A stretch of DNA of 64,000 nucleotides from Gammaproteobacteria bacterium (GTDB lineage Bacteria > Pseudomonadota > Gammaproteobacteria > Steroidobacterales > Steroidobacteraceae), in assembly GCA_025359205.1 (NCBI GenBank), contig JANYHD010000022.1, forward strand, positions 1 to 64,000. Reading direction: 5' to 3'. How positions within the stretch are numbered: the first letter of the stretch is position 1; every line of letters starts with the position of its first letter. The position numbers were made by a program, and so were the translations under genes. The notes under the pieces were generated by a model. It did not search any database, was not told the origin of the DNA, and saw nothing but the letters and a program-made list of their open reading frames with translations. Shown piece after piece: positions 8,991-16,763 of the stretch.

Positions 8991-10186
8991 GTATTGCCTG
9001 CTAGCGCGAGCCGGCGCTCGGCAGGCCCGCGCAGCCAGTTGTACACGAGCCCGGCGAACAGCAATGCCGCGAACACTGTCGCCAACGCAAAGCCATACTG
9101 CGCGCCGCCGTAGGCGTCACTCACCGCGGCCATCGCCAGTGGGCCGGCCGCTGCTGCGGCCGCGGTGAAGAACAGGATCACGCCGGCCACCGCGCCGTGA
9201 TGGAAGCGCGGGAAGCAGCTGATGCCTTTCGAATTCAGCGTGGGATACATCATCGACATGAACAGGCCCGAACAGGGCAGCAGCAGCACGCCCGTGCCGA
9301 CGCCGCCGGCCAGGCTCCCGGCGAAGCAGGCCAGGATCGCAAAGCTCAGCAACGCCAGCACCGCTGCCCAGTGGAATTTCTGCAGCAGCCAGATGCCGAA
9401 GAATCTCCCGCCCGCGCGCAGCACGAAGAAGACGGTCAGCGCATAGGCCACCAGCCAGGTGTGCGTGCCGCGGTAGCCCTGCAGGTAAGTCGGCATCCAC
9501 ACGTAGATCGCCACTTCCACCGCCACGTACAGCATGATCAGGGTCGAAAAGCCGAGCGCACAGGGGTCGCGCATCATGCCTAGCGTGCGCGCGAAGTTGA
9601 CGGGTTCGTCAGACGGGTGCGTGACGGTGGGATAGCGCGCGGCAAACGCGGCCAGCATGAGCACGGCGCAGATGCCGGCAGCCACCACGTACAGCCATTT
9701 CCACGAAAGCCCGTGCGTCAGCAATACCGCGACAATCGCCGGGCCGGCGATCGAACCGACGCCGAAGAAGCCCTCGATCAGGTTCATGGTCGAGGTGTGC
9801 TGTTCCGGGGAATGCGAGATGTCGCCGACCAGCGCCAGCGCACCAATCTTGAAGATGCTGATGCCGAGGCCAGCGAGTGCGAGCAGCGCGACGAAAAAAT
9901 TGAAGCTGCTGCCGAAGGCAAACAGGAGCGAGCTGACTCCGTAGAGTAGTAAGCCCAGGATGATGGTACGTTTGCGCCCGAAGCCGTCGGCGAGAAAACC
10001 CAGCAGTATTGCCCCGAGGGCAATTGCGGTCATGGGCACGTATTGGAAGGTGCCGCCCGCCTTGAGCGAGAGGTGGAACTCCTCGATGACTTTCGGAATC
10101 ACGCTGCCGACCGCGTCACTGGTCATGGCAAACATGAGGAACATCATGCAGGTAAGCGCCCGCAACAGTCGCTCGTTCACGGTCAT
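8987..10186 (-). CDS. MFS sugar transporter 1 (probable sucrose or oligosaccharide permease)
   Basis: This inner-membrane major facilitator protein has 399 residues and about twelve hydrophobic helices. The MFS loop signature between helices 2 and 3 is clear (GFLADGFGRKRTI). The ATG at 10186 (MTVNERLL) follows a strong GGGGGAGA ribosome site six bases upstream; a TTG at 10201 in the same frame is less likely. The gene diverges from sucrose phosphorylase across an 81 bp gap that holds a perfect operator palindrome, so the two are probably co-induced and sucrose is the best guess for the substrate. It ends against LacI regulator 1. Confidence 0.87.
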   Translation of the reverse strand: MTVNERLLRALTCMMFLMFAMTSDAVGSVIPKVIEEFHLSLKAGGTFQYVPMTAIALGAILLGFLADGFGRKRTIILGLLLYGVSSLLFAFGSSFNFFVALLALAGLGISIFKIGALALVGDISHSPEQHTSTMNLIEGFFGVGSIAGPAIVAVLLTHGLSWKWLYVVAAGICAVLMLAAFAARYPTVTHPSDEPVNFARTLGMMRDPCALGFSTLIMLYVAVEVAIYVWMPTYLQGYRGTHTWLVAYALTVFFVLRAGGRFFGIWLLQKFHWAAVLALLSFAILACFAGSLAGGVGTGVLLLPCSGLFMSMMYPTLNSKGISCFPRFHHGAVAGVILFFTAAAAAAGPLAMAAVSDAYGGAQYGFALATVFAALLFAGLVYNWLRGPAERRLALAGNT

Positions 10187-10223
10187 GAAAGTCTCCCCCA
10201 ATCGCAGCGGGCTTTACAGCCGT

Positions 10224-10239
10224 ATGCAATCGATTGCAT
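10224..10239. promoter_or_regulatory. LacI-type operator, perfect palindrome
   Basis: ATGCAATCGATTGCAT is a perfect 16-bp palindrome with a central CG, the form expected for LacI-family operators. It lies between the divergent MFS1 (start 10186) and sucrose phosphorylase (start 10268), where it could control both. The same core occurs in tandem at 26728-26754 before TonB receptor 2. Confidence 0.8.
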
Positions 10240-10267
10240 TATAGCGATCCGGCCAGCATAAGCAATC

Positions 10268-11764
10268 ATGAAGAACCAGGTACAGCTCATCACCTACGTG
10301 GATCGCCTGGGCGGCGGCGGGCTCGCCGAATTGCGCGCACTCCTCGATGGGCCGCTGCACGGCGTCTTTGGTGGTGTGCACCTGCTGCCGTTCTTCCATC
10401 CCATCGATGGTGCAGATGCCGGCTTCGATCCGATCGATCACACGCAGGTGGATCCGCGACTCGGAACCTGGCAGGACATAAAGCAACTCACCGGCAGCAT
10501 CGACGTGATGGGCGATGTGATCGTCAACCACATCTCGGCAGATTCGCCGCAGTTCCGCGACTACCTTGCGCACGGTGCGGCGTCGGCGTACGCGGGCCTG
10601 TTTCTCACGCGCGACGCCGTGTTTCCCGCAGGCGCGAGCGACGCGCAGCTCGCGGCGATCTACCGGCCGCGGCCGGGACGGCCGTTCACCGAAGTGACGC
10701 TGGCCAACGGCGAGTTGCGGGCATTGTGGACCACGTTCACGCCGCAGCAGATCGACATCGATGTGCATCATCCGCAGGGCCGCGCCTACCTGACGCGCAT
10801 CCTTGAGACCTTCGCGGCCAACGGCATCCGCATGGTGCGGCTCGACGCCGTCGGCTACGCCATCAAGAAGGCCGGCACCAGCTGCTTCATGCTGCCCGAG
10901 ACTTTCGAGTTCATCGGCGATTTTGCGCGGCAGGCGAATTCCTTCGGCATCGAAGTGCTGGTCGAGATTCACTCGTACTACCGCAAGCAGATCGAGATTG
11001 CCGCGCGCGTAGGCTGGGTCTACGATTTTGCGTTGCCGCCACTCCTGCTGCACGCGCATGCGTTTGGCACCGCGGCCTGCCTGAAGGAGTGGATCCGGAT
11101 CCGTCCGCGCAACTCGCTGACGGTGCTCGATACGCACGACGGCATCGGCATCATCGACATCGGCGCCGACGCGAGCGATCGCGCTGGCCGCCCAGGGCTC
11201 GTGCCGCCGGCCGAACTCGACCAGCTGGTCGAGATCATTCACCAGCGCACAGGCGGCGAAAGCCGCCGCGCGACCGGTGCCGCAGCCTCGAACCTCGATC
11301 TCTACCAGGTGAACTGCACGTTCTATGACGCGATGGGCCGCGACCGCCGCGCCTACCTGCTGGCGCGCGCGATTCAGTTCTTCCTGCCGGGCGTAGCGCA
11401 GGTGTACTACGTGGGCCTGCTCGCGGGCCACAACGACATGGCGTTGCTGGCGCGCACCGGTGTGGGCCGCGACATCAATCGTCATTACTACAGCCGTGCC
11501 GAGGTTGAGACCGAGCTGCGTACTCCCGTCGTGGCGGCGCTGCTCGGACTGATACGCCTGCGCAACACGCATCCGGCCTTTGGCGGCGCTTTCGAACTCG
11601 GCGATACGCCGGCTAATCAGTTGCTGCTGCGCTGGCACCAGGGCGAGCACTATGCGCAACTCGAGGCCGATTTCAGCGCTGGCAGTTGGAGTCTGCGTGC
11701 CTCGGGGACCGATGCCGATGGTGCTGAATACGTATGCACGGACAGTTCGGTGCTGCAGCGCTAG
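10268..11764 (+). CDS. Sucrose phosphorylase (GH13 subfamily 18)
   Basis: This cytoplasmic enzyme converts sucrose and phosphate to glucose 1-phosphate and fructose. The 498 residues follow the sucrose phosphorylase pattern closely: an opening QLITYVDRLGGGGL, HLLPFFHP, DVIVNHIS, MVRLDAVGY (nucleophile Asp), EVLVEIHSYY (acid/base Glu) and VLDTHDGIG (stabilising Asp), plus QVYYVGLLAGHNDM near the end. No signal peptide is present. Glucose 1-phosphate from this reaction can enter GlgC without spending ATP on hexokinase, and the fructose can use the fructokinase at 36000. Related GH13_18 enzymes act on sucrose 6-phosphate or glucosylglycerate, which sequence alone does not exclude. Confidence 0.9.
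   Translation: MKNQVQLITYVDRLGGGGLAELRALLDGPLHGVFGGVHLLPFFHPIDGADAGFDPIDHTQVDPRLGTWQDIKQLTGSIDVMGDVIVNHISADSPQFRDYLAHGAASAYAGLFLTRDAVFPAGASDAQLAAIYRPRPGRPFTEVTLANGELRALWTTFTPQQIDIDVHHPQGRAYLTRILETFAANGIRMVRLDAVGYAIKKAGTSCFMLPETFEFIGDFARQANSFGIEVLVEIHSYYRKQIEIAARVGWVYDFALPPLLLHAHAFGTAACLKEWIRIRPRNSLTVLDTHDGIGIIDIGADASDRAGRPGLVPPAELDQLVEIIHQRTGGESRRATGAAASNLDLYQVNCTFYDAMGRDRRAYLLARAIQFFLPGVAQVYYVGLLAGHNDMALLARTGVGRDINRHYYSRAEVETELRTPVVAALLGLIRLRNTHPAFGGAFELGDTPANQLLLRWHQGEHYAQLEADFSAGSWSLRASGTDADGAEYVCTDSSVLQR
11725..11738. promoter_or_regulatory. Operator of the second palindrome family, before MFS transporter 2
   Basis: TGAATACGTATGCA lies in the last codons of sucrose phosphorylase, 55 bp before the MFS2 start. 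The identical 14-mer occurs at 18885-18898, and a 13-base core on the opposite strand at 16687-16699. Its position suggests an MFS2 promoter inside the end of the upstream gene. Confidence 0.7.
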
Positions 11765-11792
11765 GATGAGCCCTCGATAGGGGAGGGTTTTC

Positions 11793-13304
11793 ATGACGAA
11801 CAACGCGCGCCCGACGCTGACTTTCTGGCAGATCTGGAACATGTGTTTCGGGTTCCTGGGCCTGCAGTTCGGCTTCGCGCTGCAGAATGCGAACGTCAGC
11901 CGCATCTTCCAGACGCTGGGTGCGAGCCTGGACGCCATTCCCTCGCTGTGGATCGCGGCGCCGCTGACGGGACTGCTGGTGCAGCCGATCATCGGCTATT
12001 ACTCCGACCGCACCTGGACGCGACTTGGCCGACGCCGGCCTTACTTTCTCGTTGGTGCGATCCTGGCGTCTGTGGCGCTGCTGGCGATGCCACGCTCGGG
12101 CGTGCTGTGGATCGCCGCCGGCCTCCTGTGGATGCTGGACGCCTCGATCAACATTTCGATGGAGCCATTCCGCGCCTTCGTCGGCGACCAGCTTGGGCCG
12201 GCGCAGCGGCCAGCCGGCTATTCGATGCAGAGTTTCTTCATCGGCATTGGCGCCGTTGTAGCAAGCGTCCTGCCCTGGCTGTTCACCCGCCTGGGCGTCA
12301 GCAATCACGGCACCGATGCGACGGGCCACGCAGTCGTGCCGGATACCTTGCGCTATTCCTTTGACCTCGGTGCGCTGGTGCTGCTTGCGGCCGTGGGCTG
12401 GACAGTGCTGCGCACGCGCGAATATCCCCCAGAGACTCTGCACGCCTTCGGTGATTCGGCGCCCGAGCAGAGTAACGGCGATTCGTCCGCGGTCGGCGGC
12501 AGCGGGCAGATCTTCAAGGGCCTGGGATGGGCGGCGCTCGGTCTGGCCGCGGTCGGAACCGTGGCGACTTATGGACTCGATCGACAGTTGTTCCTGGTGA
12601 GTGGCATGGCGCTGGCCTGGGGGCTGGCGTTGCTGGTGCATGCCTGGATTCCGGGGCGCGGTTTTTTCGGCACGATCATGCGCGATCTGGAACACATGCC
12701 GCGAACCATGCGGCGGCTGATTCCGGTGCAGTTCTTTTCCTGGCTCGCGCTGTTCTCGATGTGGCTGTACACGACGGCGGCGGTCACGCAGGTGCATTTC
12801 CACAGCAGCGATCCGGCTTCGGCGGCTTACAATAACGGCGCCGACTGGGTCGATTTTCTGTTTGGCGCCTACAACGGTTTCGCTGCACTGGCCGCCATCG
12901 TCATTCCGTTCATGGTGCGCGCGCTCGGGCTGCAGCGCAGTCACCTGGTCAATGTCTGGCTGGGAGGATTCGGGCTCATCTCGATGGCCCTGATCCACGA
13001 GTATCACTGGCTGATCGTGTCGATGCTCGGCGTCGGGTTCGCGTGGGCCTCGATTTTGTCACTGCCCTACGCGCTGCTGTCCGATAGCCTGCCCGCGCGG
13101 AAGATGGGCCTGTACATGGGCATATTCAATTTCTTCATCGTGATCCCGCAGCTGGTGGCCGCCAGCGTGCTGGGTTTCGTGCTGAAGCGATTCCTCGGCG
13201 GCGCTCCGATCGCGGTGCTGGTGCTCGGTGGCGTGTGCTTTCTTATCGCCGGTCTGCTGGCGCTGCGTGTGCCGCTCCACACGAACGACGCACGACCAGC
13301 TTAG
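11793..13304 (+). CDS. MFS sugar transporter 2 (GPH/SLC45-like, maltose or sucrose type)
   Basis: This inner-membrane transporter of 503 residues has about twelve helices. The signature YYSDRTWTRLGRRRPYF after helix 2 and the opening FWQIWNMCFGFLGLQFGFALQNANVSRIFQTLGA are typical of the glycoside/SLC45-like branch, which includes plant sucrose carriers and the MalT/MalA-type maltose transporters of Xanthomonas and Caulobacter relatives. A strong ribosome site (AGGGGAGGG) precedes the ATG. An operator of the TGAATACGTATGCA family sits 55 bp upstream. Together with the neighbouring GH13 enzymes under the same operator, maltose or maltodextrin uptake is favoured. Its last 62 bases overlap the convergent lacI 2 gene. 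Confidence 0.9.
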   Translation: MTNNARPTLTFWQIWNMCFGFLGLQFGFALQNANVSRIFQTLGASLDAIPSLWIAAPLTGLLVQPIIGYYSDRTWTRLGRRRPYFLVGAILASVALLAMPRSGVLWIAAGLLWMLDASINISMEPFRAFVGDQLGPAQRPAGYSMQSFFIGIGAVVASVLPWLFTRLGVSNHGTDATGHAVVPDTLRYSFDLGALVLLAAVGWTVLRTREYPPETLHAFGDSAPEQSNGDSSAVGGSGQIFKGLGWAALGLAAVGTVATYGLDRQLFLVSGMALAWGLALLVHAWIPGRGFFGTIMRDLEHMPRTMRRLIPVQFFSWLALFSMWLYTTAAVTQVHFHSSDPASAAYNNGADWVDFLFGAYNGFAALAAIVIPFMVRALGLQRSHLVNVWLGGFGLISMALIHEYHWLIVSMLGVGFAWASILSLPYALLSDSLPARKMGLYMGIFNFFIVIPQLVAASVLGFVLKRFLGGAPIAVLVLGGVCFLIAGLLALRVPLHTNDARPA

Positions 13305-14292
13305 TCGGCAGCACCGTGCCCTCGGCGTGCTGCTCGGTGATCAGGCGCAGTAGCGTTTCCACCAGCACCTGGCCTGCGCGACGCGTGTCCTGCATCACTG
13401 TGGTCAGTGGCGGGTTGGTGAGGCTGGCGGCGGGAATATCGTCGAAGCCCACCACCGACACTTCGCTTGGCACGTCGATGTTCCGCTCCTTGAAGGCCCG
13501 CATGGCGCCGATCGCGATCAGGTCGCTCGCCGCGACAATGGCATCGAAGCGCACGCCGCGCGCGAGCAGTTCGTTGGCGGCCTCGAAACCCGACTGTTCC
13601 GTGCTGATTGCATTGACCTGCGCGGCAGGATCGACTTCGCCGCCCACCGTGGCGATGGCCTCGGTATAGCCGCGATAGCGCTCGAGGAACTCCGGGTAGT
13701 GATTCGAGGCATCGCCGAGGAAGGCGAGGCGCCTGCGCCCCAGGCCCAGCAGGTGGCGCGCGGCGTCGTAGCCGCCGCGGAAATTGTCGCAGCCCACCGA
13801 TAGCCCGGGCTGGCCGGCCTGCACTGCGCCCCAACGCACGAAGTGCGTGCCCTGGCTGACCAGTTGCTCGAGGCGCGACTGGTAGGCGATGTAGTCGCCG
13901 TAGCCCAGCAATATGATGCCATCGGCCTTGCGGCTGTCTTCGTATTCCTTGTGCCAGTCGCTCGACATCTGCTGGAAGGAAATCAGCAAGTCGTAGCCGC
14001 GGTTGGCGCAGGCGCGCGTGATCGAACCCAGCATCGCCAGGAAGAAGGGGTTGATCTGCGACTCGTCGGGCGTCGGATCTTCGAACAGCAGCAACGCCAG
14101 CGTGTGCGAGTGCTGGAAGCGCAGGTTCGAGGCGTTCTTGTCGACCTTGTAATTGAGCTGCTGCGCGATGGCTTCGATGCGCTTGCGCGTCTCGAGGCTG
14201 ACCATCGGGCTGCCGCGCAGCGCGCGCGACACTGTCGGCTGCGAGACGCCAGCCAGGTAGGCAATGTCGAATGATGTCGGCTTGGCCTGCAT
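13243..14292 (-). CDS. LacI-family transcriptional regulator 2
   Basis: This regulator has 349 residues: a helix-turn-helix near the N-terminus (FDIAYLAGVSQPTVSRALRGSP) and a sugar-binding domain ending in VPSEVSVVGFDDIPAA. The ATG at 14292 has a GGGGGGAGA ribosome site about ten bases upstream. Its 3' end overlaps the end of MFS2 by 62 bp on the opposite strand. I infer that it binds TGAATACGTATGCA, the motif found before MFS2, between the GH13 genes and before TonB receptor 1. The recognition helix differs from that of regulator 1 (SQPT against SAST), in line with a different operator. Confidence 0.93.
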   Translation of the reverse strand: MQAKPTSFDIAYLAGVSQPTVSRALRGSPMVSLETRKRIEAIAQQLNYKVDKNASNLRFQHSHTLALLLFEDPTPDESQINPFFLAMLGSITRACANRGYDLLISFQQMSSDWHKEYEDSRKADGIILLGYGDYIAYQSRLEQLVSQGTHFVRWGAVQAGQPGLSVGCDNFRGGYDAARHLLGLGRRRLAFLGDASNHYPEFLERYRGYTEAIATVGGEVDPAAQVNAISTEQSGFEAANELLARGVRFDAIVAASDLIAIGAMRAFKERNIDVPSEVSVVGFDDIPAASLTNPPLTTVMQDTRRAGQVLVETLLRLITEQHAEGTVLPTKLVVRRSCGAAHAAPADRR

Positions 14293-14346
14293 GAGCCAAA
14301 TCTCCCCCCGTCGGGCATCATGCCATAGCGGGCTTGCGTGGACTAA

Positions 14347-14364
14347 CCGTTTGAATCTAAACGG
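14347..14364. promoter_or_regulatory. Inverted repeat upstream of lacI 2
   Basis: CCGTTT and AAACGG flank a six-base spacer (GAATCT). It lies 55 bp upstream of the lacI 2 start and 38 bp before the 14402 gene, in their shared divergent intergenic region. It could be a regulator site, but only one copy is visible. Confidence 0.35.
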
Positions 14365-14401
14365 GCTTAGTGCAATCCCCCGCCGGTGCTAAGATCGCGG
14401 C

Positions 14402-14929
14402 ATGCGAGCGCATGCCAATCGATCCGCAGTCGGTGCCATGTTGCTGGCACTCGCGCTCGCACAGCCGCTCCACGCCGCTACGGTGATGCTTGCGCCAGCC
14501 ACGGTCGGTTCGCAGCTCCAGGTCAAGCTGCACGATCTCTACGGCGCCGAGGAAGCCACTGAGCTGAAGTCGGCGGTCGCCGAATATCTGGGCAGCGCGT
14601 TCAAGGCGGCGGGCGTGACGGTCGACGCGGCCGCGCCGCTGCACATCGAGGTGTCGATTGAGGACGCAGTACCGACCCATCCGACCCGCCACCAGTTGGA
14701 GCAGACTCCCTCCCTCGACTACCTCCGCTCGATATCGCGCGGCGGCGCGCACCTGATCGCCGTGCTACGCGCGGCTGACGGCAAGGAGGTCGATCGCGTC
14801 GAGCTCGATTACTCTCCCGCTTCGCTTGATGAAGTTTCGCCCTCGGGCGGCGCTTGGGGTGATGCGCGCGTGGCGATGGACCGTTTTAGCGACCAGGTGG
14901 TCAAGGCCTGGCGGCGCCGCGCGCACTAG
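14402..14929 (+). CDS. Secreted protein of unknown function
   Basis: I do not recognise this 175-residue protein. It starts with a signal peptide (MRAHANRSAVGAMLLALALA, likely cleaved after PLHA), so it should be periplasmic. The rest is a mixed alpha/beta domain without cysteines that alternates hydrophobic strands and helices (SAVAEYLGSAFKAAGVTV, GGAHLIAVLRAADGKEVDRV). The pattern of a helix, a beta hairpin and a closing helix resembles small periplasmic lipoprotein-like domains such as DUF3313 or DUF4410, but I cannot assign a family. It is alone on its strand between lacI 2 and the minus-strand GH13 gene. Confidence 0.72.
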   Translation: MRAHANRSAVGAMLLALALAQPLHAATVMLAPATVGSQLQVKLHDLYGAEEATELKSAVAEYLGSAFKAAGVTVDAAAPLHIEVSIEDAVPTHPTRHQLEQTPSLDYLRSISRGGAHLIAVLRAADGKEVDRVELDYSPASLDEVSPSGGAWGDARVAMDRFSDQVVKAWRRRAH

Positions 14930-14958
14930 AACGCCCGCAAGATCGTGAAGCCCTGGGG

Positions 14959-16623
14959 CTACGCGCCGAGGCGCACGTACAGCACGCCGTGCGGTGGAAT
15001 GGTAAGCCGCGCACCTTCGAGCTTTCCTTCCGGCAATCCGTGCCCGCCCAGCGGCGCCCCCGCGAGCACGCGCGGCAGATCGGCGGTTGCATTTCGGGTT
15101 GAAAGGTTGAACGCCGCGAGGATGCGCTCGCCCTCGTAGTGCCGCGTGAACGCCAGCACTGCGTCGGTCGCGAGCAGGAACTCGATATCGCCCCACTGCA
15201 GCGCCGGGTGCTGCCGGCGCCAATGCAGGAAGCGGCGAAACGCGTGCAATGTTGAGGTCGGATCATGCTCCTGCACCTCGACCGCGAGCGCGCGCTGCTC
15301 GGCCGGCACCGGCAGCCAGGGCGTGCCGGTGCTGAAACCGCCGCGCGGCGTGTCGGACCACGGGAGTGGTGTGCGGCAGCCGTCGCGTCCCTTGAATTTC
15401 GGCCAGAAGGCCTTACCGTAGGGATCGCGCAGCGATTCAAAGGGCACGTCCGCTTCGCGCAACCCCAGTTCCTCGCCCTGGTAGATGCACACCGCGCCAC
15501 GCAGCGAGCACACCAGCGCGGTGAACTGCGTGGCCAAGTGCGGCGGCGAATTCGCGCTGCCCCAGCGCGAAACTACGCGCTGTACGTCGTGGTTGGAGAT
15601 CGACCAGCAGGGCCAGGCCTCGTGCGAGGCCGACAGTGCGCCTTCGACGGTAGCGCGGATGTGCGCCGGTGAGCGCTCGCTGCTCAGCAGCTCGAAGCTG
15701 TAGCCCATGTGCAGCCGCCCGGGTCGCGTGTACTCGGTAATGGTGGCGTTGGAATCCTCGGCGGAAATCTCGCCGAGCGTCACCGTGCCCGGGTAGCGAT
15801 CGACGAGCGTGCGCAGTTCCTCGATGAACGGCAGGTTCTCGGGACGCGTGTTGTTGTAGGCATGGTATTGGTACGCGTACGGGTTGTCGGGCAGGAAGCC
15901 GCGGCCGGTGCGCTGCTCGAGGGGCTTGGGCGGGTTGTTGCGCAACTGCTGGTCGTGAAAGCAGAAGTTGATCGCATCGAGCCGTACGCCATCGACGCCG
16001 CGATCGAGCCAGAAGCTTAAGTTTTCCAGCACGGCGCGCCGCACAGCGGGGTTGTGAAAATTCAGGTCGGGCTGCGAGCTGAGGAAATTGTGCAGGTAGT
16101 ACTGCGAGCGGCGCGGCTCCCACTTCCAGGCAATGCCGCCGAAGATCGACAGCCAGTTGTTGGGCGGGCCGCCGTCCGGGCGCGGCTCGGCCCACACGTA
16201 CCAGTCGGCGCGCGGATTCGTGCGATCGCTGCGGCTCTCGATGAACCACGGATGCTCGGCCGAAGTGTGGCTCAGCACCTGGTCGATCATCACCTTGAGC
16301 CCGAGGCCGTGGGCCTTCGCGAGCAGCCGGTCGAAATCCTCGAGCGTGCCGAACAGCGGATCGACTGCGCGGTAGTCGGCGATGTCGTAGCCAAAATCGG
16401 CCATCGGCGATTTGAAGAAGGGCGAGATCCAGATCGCTTCCACGCCGAGGCTGGCCACGTAGTCGAGCCTGCTGATGATGCCCGGCAGGTCGCCGACACC
16501 GTCGCCATCGGAATCAAGGAAGCTGCGCGGATAGATCTGGTAGATCAGTCCGCCATGCCACCACAGGTGTGCGGGCGCGGTGGCGGGCAGTTGCCCTGCT
16601 GCTGCTGGCTTGTTCTTGTTCAA
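14959..16623 (-). CDS. GH13 alpha-glucosidase (oligo-1,6-glucosidase type)
   Basis: This enzyme hydrolyses small alpha-glucosides such as maltose, isomaltose or short dextrins. The start pattern GGLIYQIYPRSFLDSDGDGVGD, then GYDIADYRAVDPLFGT, DGVRLDAINF (nucleophile), VTLGEIS (acid/base) and SISNHDVQRV (Asp) is that of proteobacterial alpha-glucosidases of about 540 residues. No ATG or GTG is available; the frame offers TTG at 16623 (554 residues) or TTG at 16713. I prefer 16623 because the longer form would encode the operator at 16687-16699 and about 30 residues not seen in the family. No signal peptide is visible. It is divergent from a secreted GH13 enzyme. Confidence 0.9.
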   Translation of the reverse strand: MNKNKPAAAGQLPATAPAHLWWHGGLIYQIYPRSFLDSDGDGVGDLPGIISRLDYVASLGVEAIWISPFFKSPMADFGYDIADYRAVDPLFGTLEDFDRLLAKAHGLGLKVMIDQVLSHTSAEHPWFIESRSDRTNPRADWYVWAEPRPDGGPPNNWLSIFGGIAWKWEPRRSQYYLHNFLSSQPDLNFHNPAVRRAVLENLSFWLDRGVDGVRLDAINFCFHDQQLRNNPPKPLEQRTGRGFLPDNPYAYQYHAYNNTRPENLPFIEELRTLVDRYPGTVTLGEISAEDSNATITEYTRPGRLHMGYSFELLSSERSPAHIRATVEGALSASHEAWPCWSISNHDVQRVVSRWGSANSPPHLATQFTALVCSLRGAVCIYQGEELGLREADVPFESLRDPYGKAFWPKFKGRDGCRTPLPWSDTPRGGFSTGTPWLPVPAEQRALAVEVQEHDPTSTLHAFRRFLHWRRQHPALQWGDIEFLLATDAVLAFTRHYEGERILAAFNLSTRNATADLPRVLAGAPLGGHGLPEGKLEGARLTIPPHGVLYVRLGA

Positions 16624-16686
16624 GACCGGTCTCGTCGAGCGTTCATCCGGCAGCTTACCTGCTGTCAGCCCCCGACTGACAGGCGC

Positions 16687-16699
16687 GCATACGTATTCA
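16687..16699. promoter_or_regulatory. Operator between the divergent GH13 genes
   Basis: GCATACGTATTCA is the exact reverse complement of the TGAATACGTATGC core found at 11725 and 18885. It lies between the GH13 alpha-glucosidase (likely start 16623) and the secreted GH13 enzyme (start 16764), so one site could control both. Confidence 0.72.
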
Positions 16700-16763
16700 T
16701 TCGCAGCCGGCAAGCCGTGCGACTATGTTCGCCCGTCAGTACGGGGAATCGCGGGGGCACGAC

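Noticed and set aside
10214-11992. A 592-codon minus-strand frame across sucrose phosphorylase
   Set aside because: Antisense to the catalytic motifs of sucrose phosphorylase and covering the operator; no domain visible.
16624-16713. N-terminal extension of the GH13 alpha-glucosidase
   Set aside because: It starts at a TTG without ribosome site, contains the operator, and is not like the family N-terminus.
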